This document shows, piece after piece, positions 8,683 through 22,203 of a stretch of 52,089 nt of DNA. The notes beneath the pieces are model-generated. The model had not been told where the DNA came from. It did no database searches and saw nothing but the letters and a program-made list of their open reading frames with translations. The stretch's first letter is position 1; every line of letters begins with the position of its first letter. The stretch is taken from positions 1 to 52,089 of the forward strand of contig JANXPB010000212.1 in the NCBI GenBank assembly GCA_025357545.1, written 5' to 3'. Both the position numbers and the translations under genes were made by a program. The stretch is from Holophagaceae bacterium (GTDB lineage: Bacteria; Acidobacteriota; Holophagae; Holophagales; Holophagaceae).

Positions 8683-10164
8683 CTAGTTCATCCAGTTTTG
8701 ATCTTTTTGCAAGGACCATTTCTGGCTGACCTTCTTTTGACGGCTCCAAAAGGCGACGCCATCCATCCCGGTGATATCCCCGTGGCCAAATCGGGAATCG
8801 CTGAAACCCCCGAAGGAGAAGGGTTCCCGGGGCACGGGTACGCCGATGTTCACGCCGATCATGCCGGCGTGGGCCTGCCGCGCGACTTCCTCGGCCACGG
8901 CCCCGGAGCTGGTGAACACCGAGGCCGCATTGCCGTAAGGACTCTCGTTCTCCAGGGCCAGCGCTGCGCTCAGATTCTCCACACGCACGACCGAAAGAAT
9001 GGGACCGAAGAGTTCGTCGCAGGCCGCCTGGGAGCCGGGCTGAACGTGGTCCAGCACCGAGGGTCCGATCCAGTTTCCGTCCCCAAAGTCCGCCGCCACC
9101 GGAATGCTGCCACGCCCATCCGCAAGGAGCTGCGCACCTTCTGAGCCCGCCCTCCCCACGGCGTTGCGAAGCTTTTCCACGGATTCCGCGGTGATGATGG
9201 CGCCCATGTCCCGGCCCAGCTCCATGGCACCGGCGCGCCGGGCCAGATCCGCCACGATGTCATCCACCGGGCCCACGCCCACCACCACGCTGGAGGCCAT
9301 GCAGCGCTGCCCCGCGCAGCCAGTGAAGGAAGCCAGGATGCCGCTGGCGGCCATCTCGGGATCCGCGTCGGGCATCAGGATGATGTGATTTTTCGCGCCG
9401 CCCAGGCAGAGGGCCCGCTTGCCATTGGAAGTGGCGCGCACGTAGACGCTGCGGGCCACGGGAGTGGAGCCAACGAAAGCCACGGCCTTGATGTCCGGGT
9501 GGTCGCAGATCGCCTCCACCGCTTCCCGACCGCCCTGCACGATGGACAGCACGCCGTCCGGCAGGCCCGCGGCCCGGGCGGCCTCGGCCAGCAGCAGCGA
9601 CGTGAGCGGCGTCTTGTCCGAGGGTTTCCAGAGGAAGGCGTTGCCCGCGGTGATGGCGAGGGGAATCATCCACATGGGCACCATGGCGGGAAAGTTGAAC
9701 GGGGTGATGCCCGCCACAATGCCCAGGGGTTCGCGGCGATACTCGCAGGTGACGCCAGTGGAGACCAGCATCTTGCCGCCGCCATCGAGGTTCTGCAGGC
9801 TCAGAGCGAATTCCAACACTTCGATGCCCTTCAGCAATCCGGCCCTGGATTCGGAGAGCAGCTTGCCCGACTCGGCACTGACGCTGTTCGCGATGGCATC
9901 CTGCCGCGCGAATAGTTCATCCCGGAAGCGGAACATGACCGCCGTGCGCTCCTTCAGGGGCAAGTCGCCCCAGGCCCGCGCCGGCCCCTGGGCAGCCTTC
10001 ACCGCGGTCGCGACGTCCGCCGCCGAGCTGGCGAATAGCCGGCCGATTCCCTGGCCCGTCCAGGGACTGCGGAGCTCGGCCACCGGGCCTCCGCCAGGTA
10101 TCCACCCCCCGCCGATCAGGTTGCGGACTTCCGTGTCGGGATCAGAAAACTGAAGCATGTGCAT
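8683..10164 (-). CDS. CoA-acylating (methyl)malonate-semialdehyde dehydrogenase
   Basis: A 493-residue aldehyde dehydrogenase of the MMSDH type. The catalytic cysteine is in CAGQRC (second Cys, about 288). The general-base glutamate of ordinary ALDHs is missing: the segment reads LCLGGAKNH (about 253-260), the signature of the CoA-dependent methylmalonate/malonate-semialdehyde enzymes. It would turn malonate semialdehyde into acetyl-CoA and CO2 with NAD. I start it at ATG 10164 with AGGGA six bases upstream; an in-frame ATG at 10203 is an alternative, 13 bp after recD. It precedes the URC1-like gene by 26 bp, so the likely substrate is the C3 product of uracil breakdown (malonate semialdehyde, the step before 3-hydroxypropionate in yeast). 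Valine or inositol degradation are the other known contexts. Confidence 0.87.
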   Translation of the reverse strand: MHMLQFSDPDTEVRNLIGGGWIPGGGPVAELRSPWTGQGIGRLFASSAADVATAVKAAQGPARAWGDLPLKERTAVMFRFRDELFARQDAIANSVSAESGKLLSESRAGLLKGIEVLEFALSLQNLDGGGKMLVSTGVTCEYRREPLGIVAGITPFNFPAMVPMWMIPLAITAGNAFLWKPSDKTPLTSLLLAEAARAAGLPDGVLSIVQGGREAVEAICDHPDIKAVAFVGSTPVARSVYVRATSNGKRALCLGGAKNHIILMPDADPEMAASGILASFTGCAGQRCMASSVVVGVGPVDDIVADLARRAGAMELGRDMGAIITAESVEKLRNAVGRAGSEGAQLLADGRGSIPVAADFGDGNWIGPSVLDHVQPGSQAACDELFGPILSVVRVENLSAALALENESPYGNAASVFTSSGAVAEEVARQAHAGMIGVNIGVPVPREPFSFGGFSDSRFGHGDITGMDGVAFWSRQKKVSQKWSLQKDQNWMN

Positions 10165-10216
10165 AAAATTCCCTGGCATGGTGATGGGCAAGAGGGGAAG
10201 CATAGCCTAGTCACCC

Positions 10217-12122
10217 TCAGGCTTCCTGCCTTCCCGCCGCCAACCGCGCCTCCAGCCCCCCACGCCGCTCCAAGGGCTTGTCCGCGGCCTTCTGCAGCAA
10301 TTCAAGGCTGCCCAGGATGGTCACCGAACTCCTTGCCCGCGTGAGGGCGGTGTAGACGATCTCGCGGGTGAGCAGGGGGCCGTCCTGCGTCGGCAACACC
10401 AGGGCGACGCGCTGGAATTCACTGCCCTGGGCTTTGTGCACCGTCACGGCGTAGGCCAGCTCCAGGAACCACAACAGGGGCGCTGCAGCGAAGGCACGGA
10501 AGCCATCAGCGGTGGGGAACACCACTTCCAGGTTGGTGCCACCGCCGGGCCGTTGCACCCGCAGCATGAGCCCCTGATCGCCATTGAAGATGCCTCGCCC
10601 ATAGTCATTGTGGGTCATCAGGACGGGCTCACCCGATGAAAATGCGAGCCGCCTCTCCAGCCCGCTGCCCCGGCTCGCCAGCACCTGGTCGTGAAGGTAG
10701 GCGTTGATGGCGGTGGTGCCGCGCAGGCCCGGACCCTCCCGCAAGGGACACAGGATGCGGGCCCGGTCCAGGTGGGCGAAGAGCCGTTCCAGCCGCGGAA
10801 GGTCCGCGGAATCCCAGCCTTCCACGCCAAGGCGGTGGACGTGATGGATCCGCTCCTGGAATGCGTCGAGGCCTTCCACATCCTCCGCCAGCCAACGGTC
10901 CAGAAAGTCCCGGAGGCCGGCCTCATCCACCTCCAATAGTTCGACGCCTTGCTTCATCACCTCGCCAACATGGCTCCGCAAGAGGATGGCGTGGGGCCCT
11001 TCGAGCAGGCCGCCGGGATTGGCTTCGATGAGTTTCTGCGACAAGGAAAAGATGGCGGCGCCCTCGGCCGAGCCCAGGCGGTAGCTGTGGGTGAGCCGGC
11101 ACACCGCGGAGCCCATTCCCGACACCAGATCCCTGAACACCGTGCCCGCCTCCACCGAAGGCAACTGCTGGGCGTCTCCCAACAGGATCAGGCGGGCATT
11201 GTGAGGCAGGGCCAGCAGCAGTCGTTCCATGAGCGCCTGGTCCACCATGGAGGCTTCATCCACCACCACCAGTCGCGCCTGGAGAGGATTGTCCTGGTGA
11301 TGCCGGAAGCGCGCCTGACCGGGGAGGTAGCCCAACAGGCGGTGCAGGGTGCGCGGCGCCATTTGCGCCGACAGTAAGGGCAGGTCCACCTCGCCCAACG
11401 CTGCCTCCCCTCCCAACGCTTCCAGGGCGCTGCGGAGGGCACCGTGCATGCGATGGGCGGCCTTGCCCGTGGGGGCCGCGAGGACCAGGTCAGTGGGCCG
11501 CAACCCGGCCCTCAAAGCGACCCGGAGGATCGCCACCACGATGGAGGTCTTGCCCGTGCCGGGTCCCCCGGTGATAAGGGTGATGGGCCCTCTCAGCGCC
11601 TGGACCACCGCCTGCCGCTGCTCCGCGGACAGCACCACCGGTTGGGAGAGCACTTCTTCCGGCACCGGCAACGGCACCATTCCAGCCTGGCTGCGAGCCA
11701 GGAGCAAAGCCGCGAGGCTGCCTTCGGATTCGAAGAGCCGCCGGGTGGAGAGCCGCGCGTCATGAAGGATCAGCAGGCCCTGCCCTTGTGCGCCCGTCAC
11801 CCATGCCGCCAGTGCTGGATCCTTCAGCAATTCCAGTGGCAATTCGGTTTCGTTCAACGAACGGGCCAGGCGGCCCAACCAGGCCTGATCATCCAGCGGC
11901 AGGCAGGTGCTGCCCTGGGCCTCGTTCACCAGCACCGCCAGCAGCAGCAGCGCGAAACCCCGGCGGCGATCAGCGTCCACTGCCGTGGCGAGGGCGGACA
12001 GCGTCCAGACCGCGGCCAGCAGGCCTTCGGGCAGCGCCAGCGCGCGCAACGCGGACTGCCATCGGCGCGGTGCGGCCTCCTTTGGCGCAGCCAGGAATCC
12101 TTCCAGCGGAGGGAGGGCGCCT

Positions 12123-12130
<8 letters not shown>
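10217..12130 (-). CDS. recD: exodeoxyribonuclease V alpha subunit RecD
   Basis: A 637-residue superfamily 1B helicase, the 5'-3' motor of RecBCD. Walker A is GGPGTGKTS (about residue 186) and Walker B/motif II is VVVDEASMVDQAL; LILLGDAQQLPSVEAG is motif III, and the C-terminal motif VI region has YTALTRARSSVTILG with the preceding VTVHKAQGSEFQ. The length and order fit the E. coli enzyme. ATG 12130 overlaps the recB stop by eight bases, so the three rec genes are translationally coupled. Confidence 0.93.
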
Positions 12131-15553
<3,423 letters not shown>

Positions 15554-15557
<4 letters not shown>

Positions 15558-18500
15558 AGCACTTCCTCCCAAGTCCGGCTCCAGGCCGGGAAGTCCCCGA
15601 AGCGCCGCCGGGCCAATTCCTCCCAGTGGGTTTCCAGCGAGGCCAGCGCGGCCCGGGGCAAGGGGCCATAGCGCGCCGCGAAGCTGCTGCGCGGGTCATC
15701 GCGCGCCTGGTCGGCCCAGGCATTGAGGTCGAACCTGCCATCCGCAGCGCGCTCGTCGAATAGGTTGAGGATCCCCTCCACCGGCAGGGCAGCCCAGCGA
15801 CGGTCCTGCAGCGCCTCCTGCAGCCAAGCCGTGAGCTGCGCCTGGGCACCGGCCTGATCCACCGCCGGCAGCCGCACCCGCCACTTCCTTCGCTTGTCCT
15901 TGCGAGCGCTGAGAATCACAACGGACTCCGGCGCTTCGAGGCCCGCCGCCCGCAGGATGAGCTGGTCGATCCACACCCTCAGCAAGGAACGGCGGTCCGC
16001 GATGGCCGGATGTTTGCGCGAGGTGGGCGGCTCCTGATCGCTGATGAGCCAAGCTGCGCCACCCCCCATGGCTTCCGTGCTGCCCACCAGGGACACCTTC
16101 ACGGTGCGAGCCCCCAGCGGGATTTCCAGGACCACAGGATCCGCCAGAATGACCCGATGGAAGCTCCTCCGCCCCGACCGGTCCGGTCCGAAGCGCACCA
16201 CCTTCGTGGACGGCAGACCGCCACTGAGGCTCCGCCAGGCTTCTATCTGAGCGGCCAGCGCCAGCCGCTCGCCCGCCAACATGGCCCCCACCGGCATGCG
16301 GCCCGCTTCGAGCGTCTGGTGTAGCGCCGCATCCAACGCTGGGGCCACTTCGCCGCCCTCGGTCAGCACTCGCCAAAAGACCTCCCGGCTGATCTGCCGC
16401 CGGTCCAGGAACTCCCCTTCGAAAGGTTCCTCGGCTACTTGGGAAGGATCGCGCTCGGCTTCGCACCGCAGGTCCAGGCGGATCAAGGCGCCGCCCTGCA
16501 AGGGGTCCTCCAGCCACTTGCGCAGGGCCGTCAGGCTGGTGGTGGGTGCATCTGGCAGGGCGTCAAAATCCCGGACGGTTCCCAGCGGACCCGTCCAGGC
16601 GCTGCGAGCTTCCAGCTCGGCCTGGGCGGCCTTGGCCAGCCCCCAACTTGCGATTTTGCCGGGCAGGGTCGTACGTTCCCCGGCCGCCCGCCGCAGACGG
16701 GTTCCGAGCCACGTGGCCTCGGCTTCCGTGCGGGCCGCAGGATGGTGGTTGTTGGGCAGTCCACCCGCGCCGCCCAGGTCGGGGAAGTAGTCGAGGGAAT
16801 GCCGATAAACGGGATGGCGGGTGCAGAGCCGCAGCCATCCTTCAGGGCCCCACCGGGGTGCCAGAATGTCCCGCAGGTCCAGCAACAGTGGACTGGGCTG
16901 CAGGGCCCCGCCCGTCAGCGGATCCCGGCTCACGTAGGTGCACACCAGACGCTCGCGCGCCGCCAATACCGCTTCCAGAAACAAGGTCCGGTCCCGCTCC
17001 AGGCCGCTCAAATCCCCGGCCCGGCGCTGGCCGCCCCGCAGGTCCAAGGAGTTGCTGGCCTCCGGCCCTGGAAACACGCCCTCCCCCAAGGCCATCAGGA
17101 TGACCAGCTTGAACGGGATGCCCCGCAAGGCCGCATGGCAGGCCACCACCACGCCCTTCCCCGGCTGCCCCAAAGCTTCCCCCAGCAGGCGCTGAAAGCC
17201 TTGGTCCAGAACGGCCTTCACTTCGCGCAAGCCGAGCAGGGGCGCGGGAAGTCCTGGCAATTCCAGCTCCACCAGTCCTGTGACCGTTTTGACCAGGCTG
17301 TCCAAGGCCCGCACCAGGTCCTCGTCACCGTGGCCCCCGAGGGGCTCCAGATACCCACGCAGAAAGGCCGAGACATCCCGGGCCCAGGCTCCGGGAGTCT
17401 GGCGGCGGCCGGCGAGGGTTTTCGTGTCGGCCAGCAGGGCCTGCACCAGCTGAAGCAGATCCAGCTCGGCTGGCGTCGTGGCGGCCCCGGGCAGGGCTTC
17501 TCCCGGAAGATCGAGGTGGCCCCCGCCCCCGACAAAACGCCCCGCCGCCGCCCGCTGAAGGCCGCGCTCCCAGGTCCAGAGCCCCCCGGCCAGGCTGGTG
17601 CCGGCAGTCTCCTCCCGCGTGGCTCGCGCGATGATGCCGCAGCGCTCGCATAGCCCCGCCAGATCCTCCAGAGGCAGTGCCGCCCATCGCCGCCGGAAAG
17701 CCGGATGTCCCGTGAGCCGCAGCACCTCCGCGCGGTTGGCATCGCCAAGGCCGAGCTGGAGTAGCAGCAGCGACACCTCCGCCAGCTCCCGCAGCGGCCC
17801 AGGCCCTTCGCCCGCGAGGGCCCAAGGGATGCTGCGGGTTCCAGCGAAGGCCAGGCGCAACGCATCGAGGTACTCCTCCTTCACGCCTTCGGGCAGTACC
17901 ACGGCGATATCTGAAAAGCTGAAGTCCCCGCCGCCCGGCAGCACGCAGTCCCAGATGAGGTTCGCCACCACCTCCGCTTCCCGGCGGGGGGAGGGACAGG
18001 CATGTAGCGAGAGGCTCGCATCCCTGGTCGACGCGGTCGATTCGCCTGGAACCGCTTCCGGTGAAAGCAGTGCTTGCTGCAATTGATCCAGCAGGGAAGT
18101 CCCATCCTGTGGGCGGAAATCCGGGCGGAAATCTTCGGTGCACTGCCAGGCCGCCCGGGCCATCAGCAGGCGCACCTGCTCGCGCGCAGGTCGGCCCCAG
18201 CGCCGCAGCGCCAGATTGCCGCGACCTTCCAATCCGAAGGGATCGTCGCCCTCGGCCAGCTTGTTGAATTCTCCTGCGAAGTCATCCCAGGCCTCGCGGA
18301 AAGGGCTGAAGGCATAGAAGCGCACATCACAGTGCTCACCCAGTTTCTCGAAGGCCTCCAGGTGGGCTGCCGCCACGTGGCCGAGGCCCAGGACAAAGAC
18401 TTGGGAGGGGAAGTTGGCAAGGACGAAGCGCCCGTCCCGCACGTATTCAGGCAGGGTGAGCCAGGGCTCCCCCGAGCTGTTCAGCTTGGCTTTCAGGCGC

Positions 18501-19048
18501 CGCCACAGGGCCCGCTGCCAGGCTTCGAGACCTTCCGGCGCCCCGGCGGCCATCGCCCTGCCCCGCTCCCAGGCCGGCGCCCAGTCCGGCCGGGTCAGCA
18601 GGTAGCCCTCGAAGAGTCCCGCCAGTTCCGCCGCGAGCTGGAGGGTTTTCATGTCCCGGGCGGGCTCCTGCAGGTAGCCCTGGACCGCCTGGAGCTCCGC
18701 GCTGTCAAGGGTCGCCGGGTCCTGCAGTAGCCCCAACAATCCACCCTGAAGGGAATTGCGATCCAACAGGCGGATGGCTCCTTCACCCTTGGGCAGGAAG
18801 CGCCGCCAAAATCCCTCCAGGTAGCTCGATTCCACATTGGCCAAAACGCCGAAGACCTTCGTCAGCTCCCGCAGCACGAACTGTTTCACCCCCGGATTCG
18901 GCAGCACCAAGTGCACACGCTCCCACTCCCCTTGAGCCGACGTGGCCCGCAAGCGCGCGATGTCCGTCGCGAGCGCCCCCAAAAGCCCTTCGGCCCTATC
19001 GCTGAAATGGAGATGAATCATGCCCGCCATACGTATGGATTCAACCAT
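15554..19048 (-). CDS. recC: exodeoxyribonuclease V gamma subunit RecC
   Basis: A RecC homologue of about 1160 residues; it holds the inactive helicase/nuclease fold that scans for Chi in the E. coli complex. Typical N-terminal features are VHLVLPNPGVKQFVLRELTK and ANVESSYLEGFWRRFLP; the middle shows the family stretch GVFPGPEASNSLDLR. It is the first gene of the recCBD order. The start is uncertain: ATGs at 19048, 19030 and 19021 are all in frame without a convincing ribosome-binding site, and the last gives MIHLHFSDRAEGLL, which resembles the family N-terminus. A 12-bp perfect palindrome (ccatacgtatgg, 19027-19038) spans this start region. Confidence 0.9.
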
Positions 19049-19172
19049 GACAGGGTGGGGAAACAGCGGCTGGGGGGCTCCAATTGCAAGCCCCGGCCAG
19101 GGCAGGCGAGGGGGAAGACCGTCAAGTTCAGCGACTGGTAGCGGGCTTCCAGGCCGACGCCCCGGCCTGGCC

Positions 19173-19979
19173 TCAGCGTTTCACCGCCCACAGCACCAGG
19201 TCGGAAGTCCCACCACCCCATGAGTCTCCGGTCATGCTGCCAAAGGCCTCGCGCACCTCGAAGCCGGCGTCTCGCAAAGGGCCTTCCAGCTCCGAGCGCC
19301 GCCACCCGCGCAACATTACATTCCGGGCGGCGATAAGTTCCAGGGGCGGTTCCAGCCCCGGCCGGAAGCGGAGGGTGGCGGGGGTGAAGTTCAGCATTCC
19401 ACCCGGCTGGTGCGTCATCAGCCGCAGGAAGACGGTCTCCTCGCCTTCGGCCTCGCCGGGCCGCAGGCTCACAGGAAACGTGCGTTCGCCCCGGTCGAGA
19501 ATGCGGTCGTAATTCAGGAGCTGCAGCAGGACAGGCGCGCCCGCCACCAGACGGCTGGCCAGGCCTGTGAAGAAGTGGCCCAACGCATCCAGCTCCGTGA
19601 GGTGCGGCAGGGTGTTCCCCAGGCAGATGGCCCCGCCAAAACCGGCGGGGACCAGGGTCTCGATGGACTCAAGACCGCCCTGCACGAACCGGAGGGTTCC
19701 GCCATCCTCTGGTGGGCAGGCTTCGGCTTCGACGATCTGAGCCTCGGAGGCATCGACCCCCGTCACCTGGTAGCCGAGAGCTTGAAGGAAGCGGCTGTGC
19801 TCGCCCGTGCCGCAACCCAGGTCCAGCACGGCAGTCACCGGTGCCGTGCCCAGCACCCGCTCCAGCAGCGGAGCCTCCCGCCGAAGCCGCTCAGGCCAGG
19901 CAATGAGGCCGCGATAGCGGAGTTGGTCGTAGGGATCGGCTGGGTGGTCGGGTTCCACGGGATCTCCGGAACTGAGCAT
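19173..19979 (-). CDS. class I SAM-dependent methyltransferase
   Basis: A 268-residue cytoplasmic protein with a Rossmann SAM-binding fold. Motif I is VLDLGCGTGEHSRFL, followed by an acidic residue at the end of beta 2 (VTGVDAS) and the post-I region CLGNTLPHL. No substrate-recognition domain can be named, so small-molecule, lipid or protein substrates are all possible. I start it at ATG 19979; the open frame continues 81 codons upstream but that part is arginine/proline-rich, lies in the intergenic region and does not look coding. It points toward recC, with 124 bp between. Confidence 0.78.
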   Translation of the reverse strand: MLSSGDPVEPDHPADPYDQLRYRGLIAWPERLRREAPLLERVLGTAPVTAVLDLGCGTGEHSRFLQALGYQVTGVDASEAQIVEAEACPPEDGGTLRFVQGGLESIETLVPAGFGGAICLGNTLPHLTELDALGHFFTGLASRLVAGAPVLLQLLNYDRILDRGERTFPVSLRPGEAEGEETVFLRLMTHQPGGMLNFTPATLRFRPGLEPPLELIAARNVMLRGWRRSELEGPLRDAGFEVREAFGSMTGDSWGGGTSDLVLWAVKR

Positions 19980-20227
19980 ACTGCGTCCGCCCCCAGGCCT
20001 TCGCCACCGACCTCGCCTTGGTTGGATTGTCCGAGAGGGCCTGGCCTGCGGTAACACCGGAACCGAAGTGCCTCCAGGACCCGCAGCCTGGAGTTGGACT
20101 GTTCCACCCTGAAAGCAGCGAGCATGACAAAACGAGCCGTCGATGGCGCCTCGTAGCTGAACTGGAGCGGAGGATTCACGTCCTCGCCACAGGGGCGCCC
20201 GCACACTGCTGTCCTGGAGCAACGGAC

Positions 20228-21229
20228 ATGGACCAGACGCGGCACATCGGCCAACACATCCTCATCGAGCGCGTGGCGCTGGATCCCTTCGGCAGCCTTC
20301 ACCGGGCGGTGAAACTGACGGGGGATGGCTACGACCGTCACGCCCTGGCCCGCAGCTACAACGGCGAGGTGCTCCGCGGCCAGGGCTTCGACCAGCGATT
20401 GCACCAGGCAAGTTGGGTGATCCACGACCTGCCTCGGGAATGGTCCTGCGGACGGCGTTGGCGCCTCGACGAATCCGTGGAACCCCTTCTTTCGTGTGAT
20501 TACGCGCCAGGCCTGACCCTCGCCTCGGTCCTCCGCAAAGTCGCCCGCGCCCGCACGTTCCTGCCGGTGCCGTTCGTCCTGTCCGTGCTTCAGCAGGTGG
20601 CCGTCGGCGTTCACTTCCTTCGGCAACAGCAGGTGGGTTTCGGCATCCTGAGCCCGCACCTGGTGTGGTTGGGATTTGACGGCAGCGCGCATCTGCTGGA
20701 CGCCCCTATGGCCCCCTTCCTGGCCGAAAGCCTGGCGAGGCTGCCGGAGGCCCGGATGACCCTTCTGCCTTTCCTCGGCTTGGGTATCGAGGAACCCGAA
20801 CGCCGCGACCTCTTCCAACTCGGCGCACTCGCATTGACGGCCTTGACCCTAACCCCCCCGAGTGGCTACCGCACCCTGCTGCATGAGGGTGTACCGGCCC
20901 TGTGGCCACACAGCAGCCAATTTCCTGAAGCCATGCGGTTGTTGGTGGCCCGCCTGCTCGGATTGGAAACCCCTTATCAGGAGGTGTCGGCAGGTGTGCG
21001 CGCCATCGATGCCCTGGCTTTCGATCCGGCTTTCGAATGCGGCGCCGTGGAGCGCGCGCTCCACTTGCGCAGAGCCTTTCCAGAGTCGTACCGCCTGCAA
21101 ACCCGCGATTGGAAGTGGGAGGCCCGGCTGGACTGGAGCAAGTACTTTAGGCTGAATAAGCGCCAGCTTGGACATGCACCCCGCGGCGAGGCGAAGGGAC
21201 GAGGCCTGTTGGCCGGGGTGACTGGTTGA
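20228..21229 (+). CDS. kinase-like protein with degenerate active site (putative pseudokinase)
   Basis: A 333-residue protein that follows the outline of a bacterial Ser/Thr kinase: an N-lobe start (IGQHILIERVALDPFGSLHRAVKL), a hinge-like segment (LLSCDYAPGLTLASVLRKV), a long alpha-E helix and a catalytic-loop-like stretch (GILSPHLVWLGFDGSAHLLDAP). The glycine-rich loop, the beta-3 lysine and the HRD aspartate are not conserved; only an aspartate in the DFG position (LLDAP) remains. It should therefore bind rather than phosphorylate. ATG 20228 has GGAG twelve bases upstream and an ACGGAC stretch between. The STAS gene follows 259 bp downstream on the same strand, which may mean a shared signalling role. 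The kinase reading is by fold-like pattern only. Confidence 0.5.
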   Translation: MDQTRHIGQHILIERVALDPFGSLHRAVKLTGDGYDRHALARSYNGEVLRGQGFDQRLHQASWVIHDLPREWSCGRRWRLDESVEPLLSCDYAPGLTLASVLRKVARARTFLPVPFVLSVLQQVAVGVHFLRQQQVGFGILSPHLVWLGFDGSAHLLDAPMAPFLAESLARLPEARMTLLPFLGLGIEEPERRDLFQLGALALTALTLTPPSGYRTLLHEGVPALWPHSSQFPEAMRLLVARLLGLETPYQEVSAGVRAIDALAFDPAFECGAVERALHLRRAFPESYRLQTRDWKWEARLDWSKYFRLNKRQLGHAPRGEAKGRGLLAGVTG

Positions 21230-21488
21230 AGCCCTCGGGCCTGCCGGCTCCTCACCCAAGAATCCGCCCTGGATCGAACGGAGACCGCAATAGGGGCGCC
21301 GGGGGCAGAGGCTTCCTTCTTCGCGCATTGCCCTTCGTGCCAGCTTGGCCCAGGAGGGTTTTTGCAGCCTTCGACCCCGGCTGCCTGCTTCCGCCAAGCT
21401 GAAGGCCTCCCTCGAGATCGGATCCGTTTTCACGGGATTGTTACAAGAGGTTGGTTCACTGGGGATCATCGACCACCCAGGAGCTCCC

Positions 21489-21821
21489 ATGACCCTGAGG
21501 AAACACCAGCACCAGGACATCACGATCATTGCGCCCGGCGAGAAATTGACCATTTCGGAAAATGGCGACGAGTTGTCGGCGGCCGTGCGCGAGGCGCTGG
21601 AGAGCGGGAGCACCAAAATCCTGTTCGACTTCTCGGAAGTGGAATTCATCGACAGCCTGGGGGTGGGTCAGGTCGTCGCCAGCCACGTCGCCGTCAACAA
21701 CAAAGGAGGGCACCTGATCCTGTGCGGCCTCAAGCCCCGCATCCTCCTGGTGCTCCGCATGGCCAGCCTGCACCTAATCCTGGACATCAAAGACACCGGG
21801 CCTGGTGCAGTCATCTGGTGA
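21489..21821 (+). CDS. STAS-domain protein (anti-sigma factor antagonist type)
   Basis: A 110-residue single STAS domain, as in SpoIIAA/RsbV. The core reads ILFDFSEVEFIDSLGVGQVV, matching the family's D-S-(S/T)-G-L-G loop, but the second serine position is leucine (D55-S56-L57-G58). In SpoIIAA-type proteins a serine of this loop is phosphorylated by an anti-sigma kinase, so regulation may differ here. ATG 21489 is preceded by AGGAG at six to seven bases; the frame is open 48 codons upstream but reads as intergenic. No anti-sigma kinase or phosphatase is in the window. Confidence 0.82.
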   Translation: MTLRKHQHQDITIIAPGEKLTISENGDELSAAVREALESGSTKILFDFSEVEFIDSLGVGQVVASHVAVNNKGGHLILCGLKPRILLVLRMASLHLILDIKDTGPGAVIW

Positions 21822-22155
21822 AGAGCGGAAAAGCTGCCGCTCGATTTTGGGCCACTGCTTGCCAGGGGCCTGTCGATCCTCCGAGGCGAAGCGCCGAGCC
21901 GCGAGCGCGACGGGGCTTGCAGCTCAAGGGAGCCAGGTCCGGCGCACTGGATCGATGGGGTCCGTCGCACACAGGTACCGCTCCGCCGCGATGCTAGAGC
22001 GGCAGGCTGCACACCGGGCTTCGGTTTTTCCAGAACACCAGGAGGCCGATATCCCGAACCCGCATCCGGCTGGCTGCGCACGGTCGTTCCGCTCCGCGGA
22101 ATCGGCTTCGGACGCTCCTGCGCCCTCCGCCTCCCGCTACCTGCGCACCATCCGT
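21822..22155. other. gene-free interval between the STAS gene and the tRNA hairpin
   Basis: About 330 bp without a convincing reading frame on either strand. Short inverted repeats are present (for example ccgctc/gagcgg around 21978-22002), and on the plus strand a weak stem with a run of five T ends near 22029 (accg-ggctt-cggttttt), which could terminate the STAS transcript. Nothing else is recognised. Confidence 0.4.
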
Positions 22156-22203
22156 AACCACCAACCAAAAGAGCGCCCGGAGGCGCTCTTTTGGTTGGTG
22201 GTT
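22156..22203 (-). terminator. 22-bp perfect hairpin overlapping the tRNA-Lys 3' end
   Basis: Positions 22156-22177 and 22182-22203 are perfect inverted repeats around a four-base loop. The core (AAAAGAGCGCC-loop-GGCGCTCTTTT in both directions) is a standard bidirectional rho-independent terminator. Unusually, the arms extend 11 bp further: the inner arm contains the CCA end and acceptor-stem bases of the tRNA, and the distal arm is an inverted copy of them. The hairpin therefore competes with the acceptor stem of the precursor. Confidence 0.85.
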
